From contig CAZHOV010000132.1 in NCBI GenBank assembly GCA_964534315.1, positions 1 to 16,041 on the forward strand: a stretch of 16,041 bases of DNA, written 5' to 3'. Position numbers and translations under genes: made by a program. The stretch is from CAZHOV01 sp964534315 (GTDB taxonomy: Bacteria > Bacteroidota > Bacteroidia > Chitinophagales > Saprospiraceae). The notes below the pieces were generated by a model. It was not told where the DNA came from and made no database searches. It worked only from the letters and a program-made list of their open reading frames with translations. Below are positions 8,165-15,320 of this stretch, in pieces (the stretch's first letter is position 1; each line of letters starts with the position of its first letter).

Positions 8165-9391
8165 CTACTCCTCTTGTTTTTCTATCAGCCAGGTTTGTAA
8201 TTCACGGAAGGTTGCTTCCAGTTCGTCCATATCATCTGGTAGTTTCCCGGAGACTTCGCATTTTTTGCGGAAGACTTCCAGCTCGGTAAGGTCATCGAGG
8301 CTTTCTTTTTCTGTTTTCAAAGTATCCAGGGTAGTTTGTAAGTTCGTTCGGATTTTCAGGATATCCAGGTGCCAGTCTTGAGTCATTTCCATGAGCAGGG
8401 CATTGAGATTTGGGATGAGTTGATCTGTTTCCACCATAATCTCCAGCCAGGGCACTAATGATTCCGGATCGCTCTGTTGGGTGTTCAGTAATTCGAGTTC
8501 TTTTTTCACCTCCTCAAATGTTCCGGTGATCGTGATCAGTTTGCGGAAGACCGGAACCGTAACTTCTCGGATTCCTTCTTTGAGTTGTTGACCTTCAAAA
8601 TTCAGGATCAGGACTTTTTTATCTTCCTGTGCCTCTTTAAAACTAAGAGGGATCAATGAGCCCGAGTATCGGATGTGATTTTGACGACCTACGAGTTGGG
8701 CGCGGTGCAAGTGCCCCAATGCTATATAATCAAAGATATCCGGAAAATGGGCAGCATCGATATTATCCATATTGCCGATGTAGATATTGGCCTGATCTTC
8801 AGCGGCTGTTGCCCCTTTGGCAAATAGATGCCCGGTAGCGATAATGGGGATGTCTTGCGCTTCAAAAGGTTTTGCTAGCGCTCCCATTTCTTCGTAGTGA
8901 TCACGTATCCCTTGTTTGATTTGTTCGATACGTTCCAGGCTGCTCTCGCCGCTTTGGCTGTAGCGCAGATCGCGGTCACGTAAAAAAGGAACGGCAGCGA
9001 TGACGGCTTCCGGATTCCCCTTTTGGTCCTTTAAAATGATCAACTCTTCGGAAAGTTCTTCTGGCACGCATCCTACCACATGTACATTCAGAAACCGTAA
9101 CAAATCCTTTGGTGCATTCAACATACTGGGAGAGTCATGGTTACCACCGATAATAATAATATGCCGGCACTGCGTTTGTTGCAGTTGGGTTAAAAAATAA
9201 TAATAAAGCTGCCGGGCATAATTGGGCGGATTGGTGATATCAAAAATATCACCCGCCACAAGAAGACAATCAATTGCTTCTTTTTTTATTAACTCAATCA
9301 GCCAATTTAAGGCTAACCGGTGCTCCTCATCGCGATCGTTATATATAAATTTCTGTCCCAGATGCCAATCAGAAGTATGCAGTATCTTCAT
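8165..9391 (-). CDS. sbcD: Exonuclease subunit SbcD (Mre11-like)
   Basis: 408 residues, normal for the family. It is the metallophosphoesterase nuclease subunit that pairs with SbcC and carries the active site. Metal-binding motifs visible: D8 and H10 in SDWHLG, D48 in GDIFD, GGNHD with N84 and H85, GHLF with H188, and GHLH with H227 and H229. These are the usual Mre11/SbcD ligands, so the enzyme should be active with Mn2+. The capping and SbcC-binding region lies in residues 260-408. Start: ATG at 9391 gives MKILHTSDWH, the canonical beginning. It is the first gene of the sbcDC operon. Confidence 0.97.
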   Translation of the reverse strand: MKILHTSDWHLGQKFIYNDRDEEHRLALNWLIELIKKEAIDCLLVAGDIFDITNPPNYARQLYYYFLTQLQQTQCRHIIIIGGNHDSPSMLNAPKDLLRFLNVHVVGCVPEELSEELIILKDQKGNPEAVIAAVPFLRDRDLRYSQSGESSLERIEQIKQGIRDHYEEMGALAKPFEAQDIPIIATGHLFAKGATAAEDQANIYIGNMDNIDAAHFPDIFDYIALGHLHRAQLVGRQNHIRYSGSLIPLSFKEAQEDKKVLILNFEGQQLKEGIREVTVPVFRKLITITGTFEEVKKELELLNTQQSDPESLVPWLEIMVETDQLIPNLNALLMEMTQDWHLDILKIRTNLQTTLDTLKTEKESLDDLTELEVFRKKCEVSGKLPDDMDELEATFRELQTWLIEKQEE

Positions 9392-9420
9392 CGATTATTG
9401 AAATATTTTTTCAAAAAAAG

Positions 9421-9447
9421 GAAAGATAGTAATAAATGAAAAAACAA
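9421..9447 (-). promoter_or_regulatory. Possible sbcDC promoter
   Basis: The minus strand carries TATCTTTC (9421-9428), one base from the TAnnTTTG -7 consensus, and TTG at 9445-9447. The spacing is 16 bases, slightly short for Bacteroidota. It lies about 30 bases before the sbcD ATG. Weak call based on position and partial match. Confidence 0.3.
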
Positions 9448-9505
9448 TGAAGGCGAAATGAAAAATGAATGAATTCTCCTCGGTTTGTTTACCTTCCCCT
9501 GCAAC

Positions 9506-9598
9506 TTGACACCCTAGTACCTCGACACCCTGATACCCTGATACCCTGATACCTTGACAACCTGATACCTTGACACCCTGATACCTTGACACCTCGAG
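9506..9598. repeat. C-rich short-word array (YTGAYACC type) between DHFR and sbcD
   Basis: About ten 8-10-base words (TGATACC, TTGACACC, TCGACACC, TAGTACC) stand in tandem. The minus strand reads GGTATCAGG and GGTGTCAAGG, the same family as the large array at 11746-12256. It follows the 3' end of the DHFR gene, so its transcript would be G-rich. A 75-residue minus-strand frame through it (9395-9622) is low complexity and is not a gene. Confidence 0.85.
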
Positions 9599-9602
9599 CC
9601 CC

Positions 9603-10106
9603 TTACCCCCCTTCCCGCTCATAAACCTTTATCGTAAAGTCAAAGTTGTGTTCTGCATCTTTAGGATGATAGGTAGCAGAGACTACTTTCCAGTCTTCCC
9701 AGTTCAATTCCGGAAAAAAGGTATCTCCTTCCGGGTTGGCGTTAATTTCTGTGATATACATGCGATCGATTATCTTTTTTTCGAGCGCCAGGGCATAAAC
9801 TACTCCTCCTCCCAGAACAAACACTTCTTTTTCATTTTGGGTAGCGCTCAAGAATGCTTCGAGCGAATGGACAAGTTGACAATTAGCGCAAAGGTCAACT
9901 TGATGCTTAGTTGTCAGAATAAAGTTCTGATGGTTGGAAAGTAGCCGGTCCTCCGTTTCATAGCTTTTACGTCCCATCAGGAAAGATTTTCCGCGGGTAA
10001 CCTGGTGAAAGTGTCGAAGGTCATCGGGAAGATCCCAGGGCAGTTTCTTTTCCCTTCCGATGACCCGGTTTTTTGCTACAGCTGCGATGAGACTTACGAT
10101 GGCCAT
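9603..10106 (-). CDS. folA: Dihydrofolate reductase
   Basis: 167 residues from the ATG at 10106, giving MAIVSLIAAVAKNRVIG, the standard beginning of the family. An earlier ATG at 10193 would add 29 residues that run through palindromic DNA and is less likely. The enzyme reduces dihydrofolate to tetrahydrofolate with NADPH in the cytosol. Motifs: LPWDLPDDL with catalytic Asp29 (equivalent of E. coli D27), MGRKSYE for NADPH binding, and VLGGGVVY (the E. coli IGGG...Y motif). One oddity: where E. coli has GRPLPGRKN, this protein has DRLLSNHQN, so the arginine that binds the folate glutamate carboxylate (E. coli R57) is His59 here. It is probably the last gene of a minus-strand cluster with DoxX-like and pirin genes, preceded by 112 bases with three palindromic iterons. 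Confidence 0.92.
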   Translation of the reverse strand: MAIVSLIAAVAKNRVIGREKKLPWDLPDDLRHFHQVTRGKSFLMGRKSYETEDRLLSNHQNFILTTKHQVDLCANCQLVHSLEAFLSATQNEKEVFVLGGGVVYALALEKKIIDRMYITEINANPEGDTFFPELNWEDWKVVSATYHPKDAEHNFDFTIKVYEREGG

Positions 10107-10157
10107 GATGGGTATATTTACTAGAAAGATTATCGGTTTAGTCTGATTTTCAACGCG

Positions 10158-10218
10158 TTGCATAGGTGGAGTCCATCTATAGGTGTACTCCACCTATAGA
10201 TGGACTGCACCTATGCAA
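10158..10218. promoter_or_regulatory. Three 17-bp palindromic iterons, 28-bp inverted repeat
   Basis: Direct repeats of 17 bases at 10165-10181, 10182-10198 and 10199-10215, consensus roughly GGTGKASTCCAYCTATA. Each half reads GGTG...TCCACC, so a single unit is nearly palindromic. The whole block is also an inverted repeat: 10158-10185 pairs with 10191-10218 with one mismatch and a 5-base loop (TACTC). It begins right after the stop of the DoxX-like gene and ends 52 bases before the DHFR ATG. It could be an operator for a dimeric regulator acting on folA, a transcript hairpin, or a mobile palindrome. No T tract follows on either strand. Confidence 0.75.
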
Positions 10219-10647
10219 TTAAAGATAAAAATAAAGACCTGCGGCTGTCAATAAAAAATAGGGTACCAGCGTAGCGGCTCCGCCGTAATCCTTGGCGATG
10301 CGTTGGCCGAAAAATAGCTGGATAATGGATAAACAGGCCATCAACATACCTAAAAATGAGATTGCCGTTTTACCAGTAAACAGAAAGACAAAAATACCGG
10401 CTGCAGAAAGCAAGCCGGCAGCAAGTTCGGATACGGTAATGATCGGCATTAACAATGGAACAGTGCCCTTCAAAATAGAATCCTTAAAATGCTCTGCATA
10501 GAAATCACGCTCGCCTTTCCAATTAAAGATTTTATCTAATCCGGATTGGATAAAAAGGATGGCTATCATAAGGGAAAATAGGATTTGCATAATATTAATA
10601 GGGCTAATGCCTACTTCTGACAGCCAGTTGATAACACTGTTTTCCAT
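10219..10647 (-). CDS. DoxX-like four-helix membrane protein
   Basis: 142 residues. Four hydrophobic segments are visible, near residues 16-34, 63-90, 95-113 and 124-141. The first ends in FIQSGLDKIFNWKGER, which resembles the G-x-x-K-x-x-x-W signature of small DoxX/DUF-type membrane proteins. Members are often tied to redox or thiosulfate-related functions, but the role of this one is unknown. The gene lies 47 bases after the pirin gene on the same strand and is followed by the iteron block and the DHFR gene. The stop codon TAA (10219-10221) touches the inverted repeat. Confidence 0.6.
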   Translation of the reverse strand: MENSVINWLSEVGISPINIMQILFSLMIAILFIQSGLDKIFNWKGERDFYAEHFKDSILKGTVPLLMPIITVSELAAGLLSAAGIFVFLFTGKTAISFLGMLMACLSIIQLFFGQRIAKDYGGAATLVPYFLLTAAGLYFYL

Positions 10648-10694
10648 TTTTTAGTATGTTTTGCTGGTGCCCAATATACCAAAAATCTCTGATC

Positions 10695-11576
10695 TTAACC
10701 AAGTTGCATGGGCACATCCATCAATAGTACTTTTGCATTGCTATCCGCAATTATTTCAATCTTATCGGTATCCCAAACCCCAAAGCCATCTCGTTTATCC
10801 AGTGATTGCCCCTCAATGGTTACCTTTCCGTCCAGAATGAAAGCGTATACTCCATTGTCGGGCTTTTTAATCTTGTAATGATCTTTGTAGCCTTTATCTA
10901 GCTTTCCTAGATGAAACCAGGCATCCTGATGAACCCAAACGCCTTCATCGTCCGCATTTGGAGATAAGATTTGAAAAAAGTCATTTTTTAGATCCTGATC
11001 TTTTAGCGTGATCTGGTCATACCTCGGCGTAACTCCCTTCTCCCGGGGAAACATCCAAATCTGTAAAAATTTCACTTCCTGATCTTTGTTCTTATTATAC
11101 TCACTGTGATAAATCCCCGTTCCGGCACTCATCACCTGGACGTCTCCCTGCTTGATCACCGCTACATTCCCCATGCTGTCCTTATGCTCCAAATCGCCCT
11201 CCAAGGGAATAGAGATAATCTCCATATTATCGTGGGGGTGGGTCCCAAAACCACGGCCGGGCGCAACCCGGTCGTCGTTCAATACTCGCAATACCCCAAA
11301 ATGCATGCGGTCAGGATTGTAATAGTTAGCAAAACTAAACGTGTGGTGCGTATCTAGCCATCCGTGATTGGCATGGCCTCTGGTGTTCGCTTTATGCAAT
11401 ACTGTTTTCATTGTTTTAATCTCCTTATTTGGTAAATGATTGAATCCTACCTGATCCATAAGCTTGTCATAAGTAGATCGGGATGTAGCTGCCTTTTGAT
11501 TGGCAATTACCTTTCCTCCTACGGTCAAACCTATGGCTCCGAGCAGCGAATTTTTAAGAAATTTTTTCCGATTCAT
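10695..11576 (-). CDS. Pirin-family protein with export-like N-terminal extension
   Basis: 293 residues. Residues 56-293 align end to end with YhhW-type pirins (cupin fold): MKTVLHKANTRGHANHGWLD is the usual start, and HPHDNME supplies H113 and H115. GTGIYHSEYN supplies H157 and E159, so the four metal ligands are present. YhhW has quercetin 2,3-dioxygenase activity in vitro; the substrate here is unknown. Residues 1-25 (MNRKKFLKNSLLGAIGLTVGG) look like a Tat- or Sec-type leader with RKK in place of twin arginines. A second start at residue 56 (ATG at 11411) would give the normal cytosolic pirin; it has AAGGAG on the minus strand at 11421-11426, nine bases upstream. Two forms may be made. It is probably the first gene of a cluster with the DoxX-like and DHFR genes. 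Confidence 0.9.
   Translation of the reverse strand: MNRKKFLKNSLLGAIGLTVGGKVIANQKAATSRSTYDKLMDQVGFNHLPNKEIKTMKTVLHKANTRGHANHGWLDTHHTFSFANYYNPDRMHFGVLRVLNDDRVAPGRGFGTHPHDNMEIISIPLEGDLEHKDSMGNVAVIKQGDVQVMSAGTGIYHSEYNKNKDQEVKFLQIWMFPREKGVTPRYDQITLKDQDLKNDFFQILSPNADDEGVWVHQDAWFHLGKLDKGYKDHYKIKKPDNGVYAFILDGKVTIEGQSLDKRDGFGVWDTDKIEIIADSNAKVLLMDVPMQLG
11421..11426 (-). promoter_or_regulatory. Strong internal Shine-Dalgarno before pirin core start
   Basis: AAGGAG on the minus strand, nine bases before the in-frame ATG at 11411, which begins the canonical YhhW core. Clear Shine-Dalgarno sequences are uncommon in Bacteroidota, so this one decides for a possible second start. It also lies within coding sequence (NKEIKT), so it could be chance. 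Confidence 0.45.
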
Positions 11577-11745
11577 GTTTTTTATTTTTTGGTGAATAGA
11601 ACAAAGCTCAGGGATGAAGAAACTTTATAAAAAGTTCTTGAACTGTTCCTTGCTCCTTACAATTACAAATATGCACAAATAATTGTTGTAGGTACATGAA
11701 AAAAAGGCATAGGTATATATAAAAATGGTGGAAATAATGCAGAGG
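11577..11745. other. AT-rich leader of the pirin gene
   Basis: About 170 AT-rich bases upstream of the pirin gene. The minus strand shows two one-mismatch candidates for the -7 box (CATATTTG near 11665-11672 and GAGCTTTG near 11603-11610), neither with a good -33 partner. I see nothing coding. Confidence 0.35.
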
Positions 11746-12256
11746 GGTCAGGGTATCAGGGTATCAGGGTATCAGGGGTATCAAGGTGTCAGGGGTATCA
11801 GGGGTATCAAGGTGTCAGGGGTATCAGGGGTATCAAGGTATCAGGGGTTCAGGGTATCAGGGTTCAGGGTGTCAGGGTATCAGGGTGTCTGGGTTCAGGG
11901 GTATTAAGGTATCAGGGGTTCAGGGTATCAGGGTATCAGGGTATCAGGGTATCAGGGTGTCAGGGTGTCTGGGTTCAGGGTGTCAGGGGTATCAAGGTAT
12001 CAGGGGTTCAGGGTATCAGGGTTCAGGGTATCAGGGTTCAGGGTGTCAGGGTTCAGGGTGTCAGGGTTCAGGGGTATCAAGGTATCAGGGTGTCAGGGTA
12101 TCAGGGGTTCAGGGTATCAGGGTGTCTGGGTTCAGGGGTATTAAGGTATCAGGGGTTCAGGGTATCAGGGGTTCAGGGTATCAGGGGTTCAGGGTATCAG
12201 GGTATCAAGGTATCAGGGGTTCAGGGTATCAGGGTATCAAGGTATCAGGGGTTCAG
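11746..12256 (+). repeat. G-rich tandem array of GGTATCAGG words, G-quadruplex prone
   Basis: About 0.5 kb made only of 9-11-base words: GGTATCAGGG, GGTGTCAGGG, GGTTCAGGG, GGTATCAAGG and rarer GGTGTCTGGG and GGTATTAAGG. GGG runs are separated by 4-5 bases, the spacing that favours G-quadruplexes on the + strand. Higher-order copies exist: a block starting GGTGTCTGGGTTCAGGGG at 11884 recurs at 12121 (offset 237), and a GGGGTATCAAGGTATCAGG block at 11827 recurs at 11986 (offset 159). None of these words contains a stop codon in + frames, which is why several long frames run through it; they are not genes. Confidence 0.92.
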
Positions 12257-12314
12257 GGTACCTGGACACCTCGATACCTTGTGACCTTGTGACCTCGACA
12301 CCTTGTGACCTGGA
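12257..12314. repeat. Array inversion around GGTACC
   Basis: At GGTACC (12257-12262) the array flips strand. From there to 12314 the + strand carries C-rich words GACACC, GATACC and GTGACC, the reverse complement type of the main array. The two sides form a large imperfect fold-back. It ends eight bases before the stop of the downstream minus-strand gene. Confidence 0.75.
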
Positions 12315-12321
12315 TGCTAAG

Positions 12322-13359
12322 TCAATAAAACGCTTCTCCGTTAAATCCGGTCCTTAGGAACAAGGTTGGTTTTCGGATTTGTTGGTCTTTCTCGTACAGA
12401 TAAGGATTGCCCTTTTCGTCGAGCATAGGGTAATGGTAGTTTTTGATCTTGATCCATTTTTTAGGAATAAAGTAGGCATCGTGGAGTAATTTATTTTGGA
12501 AAAAATTACGTATTTGTTCAGCATCGAGCCCGATTGAAAACTGGCCGATTTGTCCCTGGGGAAGGACATGCTGGATACCTGCAGATATTATTCCATGAGC
12601 ATAATTGCTGTATAATAATCCCGAACAATCTTTATATCCCCACCGGCAAGGGTAAGATTCCTTCTTTTGGGGCTTGCTCCCTTTCGTTTGTCCTGTCCAG
12701 GTAATGATATTGAGGTCATACATGGTGCGGTTGGTTCTTAAGCGGATACCAAAAGCTCCCGTACGAAATTCGTCGCGGTTATTATTCCATTTTAAAAAGT
12801 CATTTTCAAAATAAAGATGTAGATTTCGGTCCTGAAACAAAACAATACCGACCCCCTGCCCGGTGTTTATCTTATTGAAATAATGACGATACGCATAGCC
12901 GAAGGAACTTTTTCGGGGCATTTGATGGGTAAAAGCAGTAAAAAAGGGATTGATCTCCTTTATTTGTGGACCAAAAGGAATAAGGAGGGCGTTGGTCCAG
13001 CTCCACTCCCAATGAGCACCAGGGGGGCCAAAATTGGTAAAGTTATGATAGCCCCGAAGTTCTATATTGTATTGAAAATAATTAGTGTAAAGATAAGCAT
13101 TGCCAACAAGTCCGATCCTATTGACTGGCTTTCCGAAGTTGATAATCAACCCCAATTTAAAACCTACTGCCTGGGAGACATTGCCATTTTCTTGACTAAG
13201 GATAGAATTTGGAGGCCAGAATAGAACAAAAAGGACAAGCAGAAAAAAAAGGACAAGTTTATTTTTTATCTCGCAAAGCCGCAGAGGTCGCAGAGAGGGG
13301 CAGTTTTGAAATTCTAAAAAATCTTTGCGTTCTTTGCGTCTCCGCGAGCATTTTTCCAT
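12322..13359 (-). CDS. Exported protein resembling polymorphic toxin type 23
   Basis: 345 residues from the ATG at 13359. A strongly hydrophobic stretch at residues 34-48, followed by SILSQEN, looks like a signal sequence, but it is preceded by about 30 Arg/Lys-rich residues, which is unusual. The mature part (VGFKLGLIINFGKPV, YFENDFLKW, RTGAFGIRLRTNRTMYD, YSNYAHGIISAGIQ, LDAEQIRNFFQNKLLHDA at 278-295, closing IRKP) matches what I recall of Bacteroidota proteins with the type-23 polymorphic toxin domain. I cannot verify that, and an outer-membrane or surface protein of unknown role is the alternative. No immunity gene is evident beside it. The N-terminal 30 residues are encoded by an interspersed CGCAAAG repeat, so the real start is uncertain; no other ATG, GTG or TTG lies before the hydrophobic core. 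Confidence 0.6.
   Translation of the reverse strand: MEKCSRRRKERKDFLEFQNCPSLRPLRLCEIKNKLVLFFLLVLFVLFWPPNSILSQENGNVSQAVGFKLGLIINFGKPVNRIGLVGNAYLYTNYFQYNIELRGYHNFTNFGPPGAHWEWSWTNALLIPFGPQIKEINPFFTAFTHQMPRKSSFGYAYRHYFNKINTGQGVGIVLFQDRNLHLYFENDFLKWNNNRDEFRTGAFGIRLRTNRTMYDLNIITWTGQTKGSKPQKKESYPCRWGYKDCSGLLYSNYAHGIISAGIQHVLPQGQIGQFSIGLDAEQIRNFFQNKLLHDAYFIPKKWIKIKNYHYPMLDEKGNPYLYEKDQQIRKPTLFLRTGFNGEAFY
13270..13349. repeat. CGCAAAG-type interspersed palindromic repeat
   Basis: The left arm (about 13271-13296) carries CTCGCAAAGCCGCAGAGG and the right arm (about 13323-13348) carries CTTTGCGTTCTTTGCGTCTC; the arms are inverted copies matching at about 19 of 26 positions, with G-T pairs possible. CGCAAAG/CTTTGCG intergenic repeats are widespread in Bacteroidota and some other phyla. 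This copy overlaps the 5' end of the minus-strand coding region and ends 35 bases before the + strand gene at 13384. Confidence 0.8.
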
Positions 13360-13383
13360 AAGTCTAATAATAATTATTTACCC

Positions 13384-15255
13384 ATGAAATACTTAATTTT
13401 TTTATCACTATTTTCTTTATTCATGATTTCCTGCAAGCCAACTAGTACTCCCGAGCAGGAATCAGAGCAAACGACAGCCCCTTCCTCCAGCAGTCGAAAA
13501 GACTTTCATAGTTTTGCCAACCCTGAAGAAGCGAAGACTACTCACTTAAGTTTGGATTTAAAAGTAGACTTTGATGCCCAGATTTTGACCGGCTATGCCA
13601 AGTTCAACATAGAGAACAATAACGCCAATAAGATCAATTTTGATACCAGGAGCTTAACTATTAAGCAAGTAACAATCGGAGAAGAAGAGCAGGAAACTAC
13701 ATTTAATCTCTCTAAGCCTGTACCCTTCAAAGGGCAAGCATTGGTAGTGGATATTAAGCCGACAACCAAGGTGGTAACGATTTATTACGAAACCACACCC
13801 GATGCGGCTGCACTGGATTGGTTAAATCCTCAACAATCGGCCGACAAGCAACATCCTTTCTTGTTCACTCAAGGGCAGGCCATTCTGACCCGCACCTGGA
13901 TCCCTTGCCAGGATAGCCCTGGAATTCGGATCACCTATGATGCGACGATACAAGTCCCTGTAGAACTGATGGCGGTAATGAGTGCTTCGAATCCACAAGA
14001 AAAAAATGACACTGGAGAATATACTTTCAAGATGGAACAGCCGATCCCTCCCTATTTGCTGGCGTTGGCTGTAGGAGATTTAAACTTTGCTGCCATTGGA
14101 CCTCGCACAGGCGTTTACGCGGAGCCTAGCGTTATTGACGATGCCGTGAACGAATTTGCTGATATGGAAAAAATGCTGGTTGCTGCCGAAGACTTATATG
14201 GCGAATATCTTTGGGAACGCTACGATGTGATCGTTCTTCCGCCTAGTTTCCCTTTTGGCGGTATGGAAAATCCCAGGTTGACATTTGCTACACCAACCAT
14301 TATTGCGGGTGACCGGTCCTTAACAGCATTGATTGCCCATGAGTTGGCGCATTCCTGGTCGGGCAATCTCGTAACCAATGCCACCTGGAATGACTTTTGG
14401 CTCAATGAAGGTTTTACGGTATATTTTGAACGACGCATAATGGAGGCCCTTTATGGGGAAGATTATGTCAATATGCTGGCGCTACTTGGCTACCAAGATC
14501 TTCAAGAGGAAGTAAAAGATCTGGGGGCAGAGAGTGACGATACCAAATTGTTATTGAGCCTGGAGAACAGAGACCCCGATGACGGCATGACCAATATTGC
14601 CTATGAAAAGGGGGCTTTTTTCCTTACGTACTTAGAAAAAAAGGCGGGGCGGGAAAACTTCGATCAATTTCTGAAAACGTATTTTGACGCCCACAAATTC
14701 AAAACGATCACTACTGCAGAATTTATTGAGTATTTAAAGACCAATTTAATTGAACGATACGACCTGGAGGTAAATATTGACCAATGGATCAATCAGCCCG
14801 GCATTCCCGAAACGATTCCTGCCGTACATTCGGATCGTTTTCAAAAGGTTGACGGCCAGATTAAGGACTTACTCGACAGCGGTGATGTGGGTGCTTTGGC
14901 AACGGATGAGTGGACGACTCACGAGTGGTTGCATTTTATTCGTCATTTACCCCGAGAGCTCAATCCAAACACGATGAAAGCGCTGGATGAGACCTTTGAG
15001 CTAAGTGATTCAGGAAATTCTGAGATTGCAGCTGCCTGGTATGAGCTCGCTATCTATAACGGCTATTCAGATGTTATCCTGCCTAAGATCGAAGCCTTTT
15101 TGGTGGAAGTGGGCAGGCGCAAGTTTTTAACGCCGATATATCGCGCTTTAAAAAATACCGATCAGCTAGAAATGGCTAAAGCTATTTTTGAAAAGGCGAA
15201 GCCGAATTATCATTCGGTATCGAGTGGGAGTATTGCGGAGCTGTTGGGTAAATAG
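13384..15255 (+). CDS. M1 aminopeptidase lipoprotein (leukotriene A4 hydrolase-like)
   Basis: 623 residues. The leader ends in MISC with the lipobox cysteine at residue 17, so this is a lipoprotein on the periplasmic or outer-surface side. Domains: an N-terminal beta domain (about 45-245), then the catalytic domain with GGMEN at 292-296 (substrate N-terminus binding) and HELAH at 319-323 (zinc). Glu342 in NEGF is the third zinc ligand, 18 residues after the second histidine. AYEKGAFFLTYLE carries the catalytic tyrosine. The C-terminal helical domain (about 480-623, contains WTTHEWLHFIRHLPREL) is the leukotriene A4 hydrolase type, so it is LTA4H-like rather than PepN-like. All catalytic residues are intact. 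It should trim amino acids from extracellular or periplasmic peptides. The start is fixed by the lipoprotein leader. Confidence 0.95.
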   Translation: MKYLIFLSLFSLFMISCKPTSTPEQESEQTTAPSSSSRKDFHSFANPEEAKTTHLSLDLKVDFDAQILTGYAKFNIENNNANKINFDTRSLTIKQVTIGEEEQETTFNLSKPVPFKGQALVVDIKPTTKVVTIYYETTPDAAALDWLNPQQSADKQHPFLFTQGQAILTRTWIPCQDSPGIRITYDATIQVPVELMAVMSASNPQEKNDTGEYTFKMEQPIPPYLLALAVGDLNFAAIGPRTGVYAEPSVIDDAVNEFADMEKMLVAAEDLYGEYLWERYDVIVLPPSFPFGGMENPRLTFATPTIIAGDRSLTALIAHELAHSWSGNLVTNATWNDFWLNEGFTVYFERRIMEALYGEDYVNMLALLGYQDLQEEVKDLGAESDDTKLLLSLENRDPDDGMTNIAYEKGAFFLTYLEKKAGRENFDQFLKTYFDAHKFKTITTAEFIEYLKTNLIERYDLEVNIDQWINQPGIPETIPAVHSDRFQKVDGQIKDLLDSGDVGALATDEWTTHEWLHFIRHLPRELNPNTMKALDETFELSDSGNSEIAAAWYELAIYNGYSDVILPKIEAFLVEVGRRKFLTPIYRALKNTDQLEMAKAIFEKAKPNYHSVSSGSIAELLGK

Positions 15256-15263
15256 TTTTATTT

Positions 15264-15313
15264 GGGTACCTGGAGGTACCCGGAATGTGGGTTTGGACGT
15301 AGACTTCCAAACC
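15264..15313. repeat. Two small perfect hairpins after the M1 peptidase gene
   Basis: GGGTACC-TGGA-GGTACCC (15264-15281) and GGTTTGGA...TCCAAACC (15290-15297 with 15306-15313, 8-base loop). They start nine bases after the stop codon. The first contains GGGTACCTGGA, an 11-base word also found at the flip point of the G-rich array (12256-12266). They may stabilise the 3' end of the transcript or be another small interspersed repeat. Confidence 0.6.
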
Positions 15314-15320
15314 AGCAACG

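Noticed and set aside
9395..9622. 75-residue minus-strand frame after DHFR
   Set aside because: Half is the G-rich word repeat and half is AT-rich leader of sbcD; it overlaps the DHFR 3' end and the sbcD promoter region.
10107..10193. Upstream start for DHFR (29 extra residues)
   Set aside because: The extension runs from the iteron palindrome and does not resemble any DHFR; the ATG at 10106 gives the standard N-terminus.
11725..12292. Long + strand frames in several phases encoding GYQGIRVSG-type repeats
   Set aside because: The tandem words contain no stop codons in any + frame, so overlapping open frames arise from composition. There is no ribosome binding site or unique sequence; it is a repeat array.
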